Assembly: GCA_012729935.1 (NCBI GenBank)
Contig: JAAYBY010000033.1
Span: 1-9,963 of the forward strand
Reading direction: 5' to 3'
Length of the DNA stretch: 9,963 nt
Origin: Clostridiaceae bacterium
GTDB lineage: Bacteria > Bacillota > Clostridia > Saccharofermentanales > UBA5734
Under the pieces are notes generated by a model that saw only the letters and a list, made by a program, of their open reading frames with translations, had not been told where the DNA came from and did no database searches. A program made the position numbers and the translations under genes. Shown in pieces: positions 1 through 5,713 of the stretch; the stretch's first letter is position 1, and every line of letters begins with the position of its first letter.

Positions 1-4
1 TCCT

Positions 5-122
5 TTCCGGTGAATATGACAGAGAGGTCACACCTGTTCCCTTCCCGAACACAGCAGTTAAGCTCTCTGGTGCCCACGATACTTGGCTGGTAACGGCCCG
101 GGAAAATAGGTCTTCGCCGGAT
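5..122 (+). rRNA. rrf: 5S ribosomal RNA
   Basis: This is the small RNA of the large ribosomal subunit. The sequence carries the usual 5S landmarks in order: the AGAGGTCACACCTGTTCCC block near 21-42, CCGAACACAGCAGTTAAG at 45-62, GATACTTGG near 79-86, and GGGAAAATAGGTC near 100-112. The ends close a helix I: TCCGG at 6-10 pairs with CCGGA at 117-121. The exact ends are uncertain by a few bases. It lies just before tRNA-Asn, as at the 3' end of many Firmicutes rRNA operons. The 23S gene would be upstream, outside the window. Confidence 0.95.
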
Positions 123-127
123 TTTAT

Positions 128-203
128 TCCTCAATAGCTCAGTTGGTAGAGCATGCGGCTGTTAACCGCAGGGTCGTAGGTTCGAGCCCTACTTGAGGAG
201 CCA
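128..203 (+). tRNA. tRNA-Asn (anticodon GUU), CCA encoded
   Basis: A complete cloverleaf can be folded by hand. The acceptor TCCTCAA (128-134) pairs with TTGAGGA (193-199). The D stem GCTC/GAGC is at 137-140 and 149-152. The anticodon stem TGCGG/CCGCA (154-158, 166-170) encloses the loop CTGTTAA, with anticodon GTT at 161-163, read as Asn. The T stem GTAGG/CCTAC (176-180, 188-192) encloses TTCGAGC. The discriminator is G200, and CCA is encoded at 201-203. It follows the 5S gene by about 6 bases and is probably processed from the same transcript. GUU tRNAs are substrates for queuosine modification, which fits the queT gene that follows. Confidence 0.97.
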
Positions 204-244
204 AAAGGCTCACGTTTGATGCATCATCATACGTGAGCTTTTTT
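204..244 (+). terminator. Rho-independent terminator of the rRNA-tRNA operon
   Basis: GCTCACGT (208-215) pairs perfectly with ACGTGAGC (231-238) and is followed directly by six T residues (239-244). The hairpin continues inward past one T-T mismatch with TGATG (217-221) pairing to CATCA (225-229) around a three-base loop. The A run at 203-206 can also pair with the T run, so some function in the opposite direction is possible. It separates the stable RNA operon from queT. Confidence 0.93.
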
Positions 245-284
245 CCGTTTTGAGATAGGGCGATCCGAACAGCTTGACAGGGGA

Positions 285-312
285 TTGGAAATACCTGGCT
301 ATGGCAAATAAT
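285..312 (+). promoter_or_regulatory. Candidate promoter of queT-methyltransferase operon
   Basis: TTGGAA (285-290) and AATAAT (307-312), 16 bases apart, match the sigma-A -35 and -10 hexamers at 4 and 5 of 6 positions. They would start a transcript near 319 with a leader of about 20 bases. A perfect TTGACA lies just upstream at 274-279, but I find no good -10 at 16-18 bases from it. The terminator at 204-244 means queT needs its own promoter somewhere in 245-330. Confidence 0.4.
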
Positions 313-338
313 GATTTAACGTCAGAGGGGGGCAAAGC

Positions 339-917
339 ATGAAGCGATCTGTTCAGTTTTTAACCAGATCAGCAGTGATCGCTGCTGCCTATCTTGTCCT
401 GACTTTACCGCTGGCACAGATTGCCTTCGGTCCCATTCAGTTCAGGCTTGCAGAGGCATTGACGGTTCTGGCGGCTATTACACCCTCCGCTATTCCCGGG
501 CTATTTGTCGGTTGCCTGATCTCAAATTTAATGAATCCCCAGAATCTGGGTCCCGTTGATATCGTTTTTGGCAGTCTGGCAACACTTCTCGCTGCCTGGC
601 TGACCTGGCAGATGAATGTCAAGTTACTGGGAAGACAAGACCAGAGTCAACCAGGTGGGGGTAAGACGGGTCGTATCAGACAGACATCCATCTGGTTCCG
701 GCACCTGGTGGTGCTCAGCCCTGCAGTCTGGGTCAATGCAATCGTTGTTGGATTTTACCTCCCCTGGATCATCCCGGATCTTACGGTCACGGCAGGTTTT
801 AGAATCTGGACGATCGCCTCAATCTTTCTGTCTCAGTCTGTTGTCATTTATTTGATTGGCCTTCCGGTTTATCTAGCTCTCAAAAAGATGAGACTATTCG
901 TTGCGGAGGATGTTTGA
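339..917 (+). CDS. queT: QueT family preQ1 ECF transporter S component
   Basis: This is an integral membrane protein of 192 residues, matching the QueT family: substrate-binding (S) subunits of energy-coupling factor transporters that import the queuosine precursor preQ1. The family-like blocks are the segment at residues 30-44 (FGPIQFRLAEALTVL), the glycine-rich turn near 54-62, and NLGPVDIVFGSLATLLAA at 69-86. Hydrophobic segments lie near residues 12-30, 40-64, 72-92, 120-146 and 155-181, with a polar, glycine- and lysine-rich loop at about 98-117. The shared EcfA/EcfT energising module is not in this window. The start is ATG 339, preceded by AGAGGGGGG at 324-332, six bases away. Its stop overlaps the start of the methyltransferase gene, so the two are probably one operon. 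Specificity for preQ1 is inferred from the family, not from visible binding residues. Confidence 0.88.
   Translation: MKRSVQFLTRSAVIAAAYLVLTLPLAQIAFGPIQFRLAEALTVLAAITPSAIPGLFVGCLISNLMNPQNLGPVDIVFGSLATLLAAWLTWQMNVKLLGRQDQSQPGGGKTGRIRQTSIWFRHLVVLSPAVWVNAIVVGFYLPWIIPDLTVTAGFRIWTIASIFLSQSVVIYLIGLPVYLALKKMRLFVAEDV
905..909 (+). promoter_or_regulatory. RBS setting the methyltransferase start at 917
   Basis: GGAGG at 905-909, inside the end of queT, lies 7 bases before ATG 917 but only 4 before the possible TTG at 914. This favours ATG 917, which overlaps the queT stop as TGATG. Confidence 0.75.
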
Positions 918-1516
918 TGACTCACTATTTTGATAAGGAACCTGTCTCAGATCATGAAATCAAGACGATTCACTGGCAGATAGATGGACGTTCATTCACC
1001 TTCGTCACGGACCAGTCGGTTTTTTCGCGCTACAGAGTCGATTTTGGAACACAGCGATTGATCATGTCTTTTATCACGGGCACGGATCCGAAGAACGGGC
1101 GTATGCTCGATCTGGGCTGCGGCTATGGTGTTGTGGGAATTGTTCTCAAACGTCTCTATCCTGCGTTGACAGTCGTCATGACTGATATCAATGCACGCGC
1201 AGTTGGACTGGCAAGACTCAATGCCGAACAGAATAGTGTTCGATATGCGGATGTCATCCAGTCCGACGGATTAACTGATGTCAATGGAACGTTTGATGTT
1301 GTTTTAACCAATCCACCTGTTCGTGCAGGAAAGGAAACGGTGTATCGTTTTTTCTCGGAATCAGCCGAGCGGTTAAATCCCGGCGGCGTGCTTTATGTCG
1401 TCCTTCAAAAAAAGCAAGGTGCGGCTTCAGCGCAAAAAAAACTGGAAGCGCTTTTCCCTGACGTGCGAATCGTCGATCGGACCGCCGGCTACCATGTGAT
1501 CCGGGCTCAACGATGA
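917..1516 (+). CDS. Class I SAM-dependent methyltransferase, RsmC/YbxB-like
   Basis: This 199-residue protein resembles the small-domain methyltransferases of the RsmC (16S rRNA G1207) type, and most closely recalls Bacillus YbxB. An N-terminal strand region (residues 1-50) includes the family-like TFVTDQSVFSRYRVDFG stretch at about 28-44. The SAM-binding motif I is LDLGCGYGVVG at 64-74, an acidic residue ends strand 2 (TD, 89-90), and NPPVRAG at 132-138 is the NPP(F/Y/V)-type catalytic loop of N-methyltransferases acting on nucleic-acid bases. The length is normal for the single-domain version. It overlaps the queT stop by one base and was assigned the ATG with the better-spaced ribosome site. 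An RNA guanine N2-methyltransferase role is a family-level inference; the real substrate cannot be read from sequence. No terminator is visible after it. Confidence 0.85.
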   Translation: MTHYFDKEPVSDHEIKTIHWQIDGRSFTFVTDQSVFSRYRVDFGTQRLIMSFITGTDPKNGRMLDLGCGYGVVGIVLKRLYPALTVVMTDINARAVGLARLNAEQNSVRYADVIQSDGLTDVNGTFDVVLTNPPVRAGKETVYRFFSESAERLNPGGVLYVVLQKKQGAASAQKKLEALFPDVRIVDRTAGYHVIRAQR

Positions 1517-1528
1517 AGGGTGTCGGCA

Positions 1529-1557
1529 TGGATGATCCAATCTCTTTGTGATAGAAT
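1529..1557 (+). promoter_or_regulatory. Weak candidate promoter for the 1600-4979 unit
   Basis: TAGAAT at 1552-1557 matches the -10 hexamer at 5 of 6 positions, with TGTGA just before it. The best -35 at 17 bases, TGGATG (1529-1534), matches only 3 of 6. No intrinsic terminator or clear palindrome was seen in 1517-1599, so read-through from the methyltransferase gene is also possible. Confidence 0.35.
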
Positions 1558-1586
1558 CTTTTTATTGCGAATCGGTAGTCAGACGT

Positions 1587-1595
1587 AAGAGGTGA
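1587..1595 (+). promoter_or_regulatory. RBS supporting a TTG start at 1600
   Basis: AAGAGGTGA at 1587-1595 differs from the ideal AGGAGGTGA at one or two positions and ends 4 bases before TTG 1600. The alternative ATG at 1624 has no ribosome site in front of it. Confidence 0.7.
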
Positions 1596-1599
1596 AGAG

Positions 1600-2145
1600 T
1601 TGCCGCATCATTTAAGCAAAAACATGTCCCGGGAAAGAGATTTATCTCAGTCGACTGCCTTCAGATGTCGGGTGCGTGTGATTATTTGCTTCCTGCTGAT
1701 CGGTGTTCTTTTGCAGACCGGTTGTCGCGAGGAATCAGCGATCGGTGACATTCAACAGGCCGGCTCGTTGTCTCTGATTCGATTTGAGGCACTGGATGAT
1801 GGCATGACTGGTGTTGTATATCGTACTGTCAATGACTTCGACAAATTAGTTGCACAGAGCGATGTGCCGCTTCTGGTGGCCTTTTACCAGAGTCAGGATG
1901 CCGTCAACAGCCTAATCATTCCCTGCCTGGAGCAAATGGCTGATGATTATCAGGGACAGGCGCAGATTGTCTGGGTTGACGCGAATATCCATCAGTCAAT
2001 CGCCACATCGTTTTCTGTTGACCGGTGTCCCCACTTTACGATGGTGGTGAATGCTTCACTGAAACAGTCAATGATCGGCTTTGATGAGCAGGGCTGCCGT
2101 CTTTTGAGGGAATTGATCAATCGGTATATACCGGACCAGATGTGA
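1600..2145 (+). CDS. Thioredoxin-fold lipoprotein lacking the CxxC motif
   Basis: I do not recognise a named family. The 181-residue protein has a basic N-terminus, a hydrophobic stretch at residues 24-39 and a lipobox-like LLQTGC ending at Cys42, so it is probably exported and membrane-anchored. The -3 residue is Gln, which is atypical. Residues about 78-177 line up without gaps to thioredoxin over the active-site region: LLVAFYQSQDAVNSLIIP (91-108) against the LVDFWAEWCGPCKMIAP type. The helix-2 proline is kept as P108 and the cis-proline as P134, but both catalytic cysteines are replaced, by D100 and N103. Other cysteines are at 109, 133 (just before the cis-proline) and 146. It begins a unit with the XRE-cupin regulator and MACS synthetase. 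A classical disulfide role is unlikely; binding, or redox chemistry at Cys133, is possible. Start choice rests on the ribosome site before the TTG. Confidence 0.7.
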   Translation: MPHHLSKNMSRERDLSQSTAFRCRVRVIICFLLIGVLLQTGCREESAIGDIQQAGSLSLIRFEALDDGMTGVVYRTVNDFDKLVAQSDVPLLVAFYQSQDAVNSLIIPCLEQMADDYQGQAQIVWVDANIHQSIATSFSVDRCPHFTMVVNASLKQSMIGFDEQGCRLLRELINRYIPDQM

Positions 2146-2146
2146 T

Positions 2147-2151
2147 GGAGG
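2147..2151 (+). promoter_or_regulatory. RBS setting the XRE-cupin regulator start at 2157
   Basis: GGAGG at 2147-2151 lies 5 bases before ATG 2157. The earlier in-frame GTG 2142 and ATG 2145 overlap or precede this site, so they are poorer starts. Confidence 0.75.
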
Positions 2152-2156
2152 TTATT

Positions 2157-2750
2157 ATGGAAGAATTGATGAAAGATATTGGATCCAGACTTCGCGATAT
2201 GCGAGAAATTCTGGAAATTCCGGTTTCTGAAATGGCACAGGTCACCGGCGCCACGGAGGCGGACTACCTTGCTTCGGAAGCCGGAGAAAGAGATTTCAGT
2301 TTCACATTTCTTTTTCTGGCTGCTCAGCGAATGGGCATTGATATGACTGATCTGCTGACCGGTGAGTCACCGCATCGTTCAGGCTACACGTTGATCCGCA
2401 GAGGTGAAGGTCTGCCGATCAAACGTCGCGAAGGTTTTCTTTACTATAACCTGGCACCCTTTTTCAAAGGCCGGCTGGCAGAACCCTTTGAAGTGACAGC
2501 CCCGGCGACCGATGATGCCCGAACATGCTCAATCCATCTCAGCAGTCATGAGGGTCAGGAGATGGATTATATCCTCTCGGGCTCTTTGCGCGTTCGCATT
2601 GATCAGCATGAAGAACTATTGACTGAAGGAGATGCAATCTACTATGATTCGGGTCGTCCGCATGGAATGGTCGCTGTTGACGGTGCGTGCCGCTTTCTTG
2701 CCTTTGTCATGTCAGAAAAAGATGTCAGCCAGGAGGATCAAACATGCTGA
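2157..2750 (+). CDS. XRE-family regulator with C-terminal cupin sensor domain
   Basis: This 197-residue protein is a two-domain transcription regulator. Residues about 4-65 form an XRE-type helix-turn-helix: IGSRLRDMREILEIPVSEMA opens helices 1-2, and the typical closing segment FLFLAAQRMGIDMTDLLTGE follows. Residues about 105-190 form a cupin_2 beta-barrel, with the two motifs recognisable as SSHEGQEMDYILSGSLRV and GDAIYYDSGRPHGM. Such proteins normally bind DNA through the N-terminal domain and a small ligand through the cupin. The ligand is unknown. The gene follows the lipoprotein by 11 bases and overlaps the acyl-CoA synthetase by 7, so it probably controls this unit, perhaps in response to a carboxylate or acyl-CoA. 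That link is inferred from context. Start choice rests on the well-placed GGAGG. Confidence 0.87.
   Translation: MEELMKDIGSRLRDMREILEIPVSEMAQVTGATEADYLASEAGERDFSFTFLFLAAQRMGIDMTDLLTGESPHRSGYTLIRRGEGLPIKRREGFLYYNLAPFFKGRLAEPFEVTAPATDDARTCSIHLSSHEGQEMDYILSGSLRVRIDQHEELLTEGDAIYYDSGRPHGMVAVDGACRFLAFVMSEKDVSQEDQTC
2731..2736 (+). promoter_or_regulatory. RBS setting the MACS synthetase start at 2744
   Basis: AGGAGG at 2731-2736 lies inside the regulator gene and 7 bases before ATG 2744. It argues against the longer in-frame extension that begins at 2687. Confidence 0.85.
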
Positions 2751-4405
2751 ATCTGTACCGGGACTATTTGCAAGAAACTGTTGACCCAAACGGGCAGATT
2801 ATTGATTATGACTTAACAGTCCCTGAAACCTTTAATTTTGCCTATGATGTGATCGACCGAATTGCAGCGATCGAACCGGACCGCCGCGCCATGCACTGGT
2901 GTAATGAAGCGGGCGAGCAGAAGGTCTTTACTTTTGGCGATTTCAAGCGGGAAAGTGACCGTTGTGCCTCTTTCTTCCTGTCGGTTGGTATTCGCAAGGG
3001 TGATCGTGTCATGCTGATCCTCAAGCGTCACTATCAATTCTGGTTTGCCATACTGGCGCTGCACAAAATCGGTGCTGTTGCCATACCTGCGACCAATCAA
3101 CTGCTGCCAAAAGACATCATCTATCGAATGGAAGCTGCTGACATCAATGCTGTTGTCTGCACGCCGGATGGTGATGTGAGCCAGAATATTGAACAGGCGG
3201 AACGGGAATCCGGCCAGACCCTCATCAAGATAATGGTCAGGGAAAACAGAGACGGCTGGGCGCATTTTGACCGGGGATTAGCCGAGGCCAAACCGTTCCG
3301 CAAACCGGCAGGAGACCAGATACCGCAAAAGGACGACATGATGCTGCTGTATTTCACATCGGGTACAACCGGTCTGCCGAAGATGGTGACACATGATTTC
3401 ACATATCCGATCGGCCACCTGCCGACTGCACGCTATTGGCATCGTGTAGATCCTGACGGACTTCACCTGACAGTCTCAGAAACCGGCTGGGCTAAATCCG
3501 TTTGGGGCAAGCTGTATGGGCAATGGCTGATGGAAGCCGGTATTTATGTCTACGACTACGACCGGTTTGATCCGCACACCTTGTTGAAACGAATACAAGA
3601 CGACTGTGTGACGACGTTCTGCGCACCGCCCACGATCTATCGGTTTTTAATTCGTGAAGATCTGAAAAAATATGATTTGTCTAAATTGCAGCATTGCACC
3701 ATTGCCGGTGAGGCACTTAATCCGGAGGTTTATGAACGTTTTCTGGCAGCAACCGGTTTGGAGCTTAAGGAAGGTTACGGTCAGACAGAAATGACACTGG
3801 CTGTTGTGACGAATTATTGGATGGCGACAAAACCTGGTTCGATGGGTAAGCCTTCAGCTATGTATGATATCCGATTGCTGGACGAAAACAGCGAACCGGT
3901 ACAACCGGGCCAGTCTGGTGAAATCTGTGTTGTGACTGGTGATCGCAGAATACCGGGAATGTTCTGCGGCTACCACAAAGACTCTGAACTGACACAACAG
4001 GTCTGGCATGATGGCATCTACCACACCGGAGATCTTGCCTGGCAGGATGAAGACGGCTATCTCTGGTTTGTCGGACGTTCTGACGATATTATCAAAAGCT
4101 CCGGATATCGTATCGGGCCTTTTGAAGTTGAGAGCGTTTTGATGGAACATCAGGCGGTTCTAGAGTGTGCCATAACAGGAGAACCCGATCCGATCCGCGG
4201 GCAGCTTGTCAAAGCGACAGTGGTTCTGGGAAAGGGCTGGTCTCCCACAGAAGCATTAAAAAAAGAACTCCAGGACTATGTGAAAACACACACAGCACCC
4301 TACAAGTATCCCAGAGTGATTGATTTTGTTGCTGAACTACCAAAGACGATCAGCGGAAAAATCAGGCGCGTTGATATTCGTGCCGGTAAACAACAGCAAT
4401 CGTAA
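2744..4405 (+). CDS. AMP-forming acyl-CoA synthetase, MACS family
   Basis: This 553-residue ANL-superfamily enzyme activates a carboxylic acid with ATP to an acyl-adenylate, then forms the CoA thioester, in the cytoplasm. The AMP-binding motif is YFTSGTTGLPK at residues 203-213. YGQTE is at 345-349, HTGD near 427-430, GRSDD at 444-448, and KSSGYRIGP at 451-459 marks the hinge into the C-terminal domain. APYKYPR near 518-524 precedes PKTISGK at 533-539, whose K539 is the adenylation lysine. The GYRIGPFEVE and TAPYKYPR signatures and the ETGWAKSVWG segment (about 246-255) resemble mammalian ACSM and bacterial medium-chain synthetases rather than FadD or Acs. The substrate could be medium-chain, branched or aromatic acid and cannot be fixed. 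It overlaps the preceding regulator gene by 7 bases, so translation is probably coupled. ispF follows after 37 bases. Confidence 0.92.
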   Translation: MLNLYRDYLQETVDPNGQIIDYDLTVPETFNFAYDVIDRIAAIEPDRRAMHWCNEAGEQKVFTFGDFKRESDRCASFFLSVGIRKGDRVMLILKRHYQFWFAILALHKIGAVAIPATNQLLPKDIIYRMEAADINAVVCTPDGDVSQNIEQAERESGQTLIKIMVRENRDGWAHFDRGLAEAKPFRKPAGDQIPQKDDMMLLYFTSGTTGLPKMVTHDFTYPIGHLPTARYWHRVDPDGLHLTVSETGWAKSVWGKLYGQWLMEAGIYVYDYDRFDPHTLLKRIQDDCVTTFCAPPTIYRFLIREDLKKYDLSKLQHCTIAGEALNPEVYERFLAATGLELKEGYGQTEMTLAVVTNYWMATKPGSMGKPSAMYDIRLLDENSEPVQPGQSGEICVVTGDRRIPGMFCGYHKDSELTQQVWHDGIYHTGDLAWQDEDGYLWFVGRSDDIIKSSGYRIGPFEVESVLMEHQAVLECAITGEPDPIRGQLVKATVVLGKGWSPTEALKKELQDYVKTHTAPYKYPRVIDFVAELPKTISGKIRRVDIRAGKQQQS

Positions 4406-4442
4406 ATTGTGCCTGTTGTCTGAAGCAAGGAGATGTGGGAAC

Positions 4443-4979
4443 ATGTCGGAAAAAGAAACGAAGTCAGACTGGGTCTATTTCAGCGCAGTCGGGCAGGACA
4501 GCCACCGATTTGTCACCGACGATGAGCTGGACAATAATCCGGATCGCCCGCTTATATTGGGCGGCGTCAGTTTGAACGGCGAAAGACCTTTGGCCGGTAA
4601 CAGCGATGCAGATGTTGTTCTGCATGCCTTGACCAATGCCTTGTCTGGAATAACCACAATAAACATATTAGGAGCCCGGGCTGATTCCTTGTGTTTTGAT
4701 GATAAGATTACCGATAGCCGCTTCTACCTGAATGAGGCATTACAGGATCTGGCTGACCAGGAAGCGGAGCTCATTCATCTCTCTGTCGCGATTGAAGCAA
4801 AGAAGCCGCATCTGAGCATACATTTTGCTGCGATCCGCAACCGCTTATCTGAATGGACCGGGCTGCCGGAGGCTAGCATCGGATTGACGGCAACAAGCGG
4901 TGAAGGGCTGACAGCGTTTGGTTGTGGTGAAGGTATTCAAGTTTTCTGTCTGGTCAGCGTCCGGAAAAGAGGCGCTTAA
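4443..4979 (+). CDS. ispF: IspF-like protein, divergent active site
   Basis: This 178-residue protein is homologous to 2-C-methyl-D-erythritol 2,4-cyclodiphosphate synthase of the MEP pathway (usually about 157-160 residues). The metal-binding DxH appears as QDSHRF (D19, H21), and SDADVVLHALTNAL at 54-67 keeps the third ligand H61. TSGEGLTAFGCGEGI near 151-165 replaces the usual TTTEKLGFTGRGEGI. Compared with the E. coli enzyme, His34 is Asn53, Asp46 is Asn65, and the DIGxxFPDTDP loop is replaced by a sequence without the FPDTDP core. It could be an authentic but atypical synthase or a diverged paralogue. The start ATG 4443 has AAGGAG at 4427-4432, 10 bases away; a longer extension reading through the end of the synthetase gene was rejected. 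It is the last gene of the plus-strand unit, tail-to-tail with ispD. Confidence 0.75.
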   Translation: MSEKETKSDWVYFSAVGQDSHRFVTDDELDNNPDRPLILGGVSLNGERPLAGNSDADVVLHALTNALSGITTINILGARADSLCFDDKITDSRFYLNEALQDLADQEAELIHLSVAIEAKKPHLSIHFAAIRNRLSEWTGLPEASIGLTATSGEGLTAFGCGEGIQVFCLVSVRKRGA

Positions 4980-5713
4980 CCGTTTGATTGACCCATGAGC
5001 CAGATGGCATAGGACAGATCTTCCCGGGTCGTTAATTTAAAATTCCTGTAATCACCCATCACAACGGATGTGCCGATACCCGCCTGCTCGAGAACAGATA
5101 GATCGTCCGTTGTCTGCCAATTTTCTGATTCAGCCTGTTCATAAGCTGACCAGAGATGCTTCCAGACCGCACCCTGGGGCGTTTGCATCAGCCAGACACC
5201 GGATCGTTCGGGTGTCTGTAGCACATTCCCGGATGGTGAAACAAGCTTGACCGTATCCTTAGCCGGAACAGCTGCCCCGCATGCACCATACTTGATGATG
5301 CCCTCGACGACGCGGTTGATGGTTTCACCCGAAACCAGACATCGAGCTCCGTCATGTACGATCACAGGTGTATCAGGATGAAGAACGGCGTTCTGAGATA
5401 AAGCGGTCAGCCCGTGATAAACAGATTGTTGACGGGTGGTGCCTCCCGGAACAACAGCCAGGATTCCGGTTAGCGAACTGCCAGCAACCAGTTGCTTCAT
5501 TGAATCGCATTCTGATGGAGATGCGACCAGAATAACGCCGGAGACAGAATCAGCTGATTCAAAAGCCGACAACGTCCGGATAATGACCGGTATGCCAGCC
5601 AAATCAAGAAACGGTTTATTGGTTGTCATGGCCATGCGTCTGCCGGCTCCGGCAGCTACCACAATGGCATACGCACGTCGGCTGCTCAAAACCGTGCCAA
5701 CAGGTTCATTCAT
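4976..5713 (-). CDS. ispD: 2-C-methyl-D-erythritol 4-phosphate cytidylyltransferase
   Basis: This enzyme joins CTP and MEP to give CDP-ME, the third step of the MEP isoprenoid pathway. The 245-residue protein has the expected motifs: the nucleotide-binding AAGAGRRM at residues 20-27 with the following lysine K33, GGTTRQQSV at 90-98, VHDGAR at 119-124, KDTVK near 152-156, QTPQGA near 177-182, TTDDLSVLEQAG at 201-212, and NFKLTTREDL near 224-233 with K226 in the MEP-binding position. An N-terminal extension of about 14 residues precedes the first strand. The start is set by an ATGA overlap with the radA stop and by GAGGAG at 5722-5727, 8 bases upstream. Its TAA stop shares the four-base TTAA with the ispF stop. 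It is expected to be expressed from the radA promoter. Confidence 0.95.
   Translation of the reverse strand: MNEPVGTVLSSRRAYAIVVAAGAGRRMAMTTNKPFLDLAGIPVIIRTLSAFESADSVSGVILVASPSECDSMKQLVAGSSLTGILAVVPGGTTRQQSVYHGLTALSQNAVLHPDTPVIVHDGARCLVSGETINRVVEGIIKYGACGAAVPAKDTVKLVSPSGNVLQTPERSGVWLMQTPQGAVWKHLWSAYEQAESENWQTTDDLSVLEQAGIGTSVVMGDYRNFKLTTREDLSYAIWLMGQSNG

Noticed and set aside
245..338. preQ1 riboswitch in the queT leader
   Set aside because: CAGG (278-281) and CCTG (294-297) can form a small hairpin, but the loop and the 3' tail do not match the preQ1-I or preQ1-II patterns I know, and a plausible promoter at 285-312 would exclude this segment from the mRNA.
2687..2743. N-terminal extension of the MACS synthetase
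   Set aside because: The extension encodes the regulator's C-terminus in another frame; a strong ribosome site precedes ATG 2744.
4320..4442. N-terminal extension of the IspF-like protein
   Set aside because: It reads through the end of the synthetase gene in another frame; ATG 4443 has a ribosome site and gives a near-normal length.
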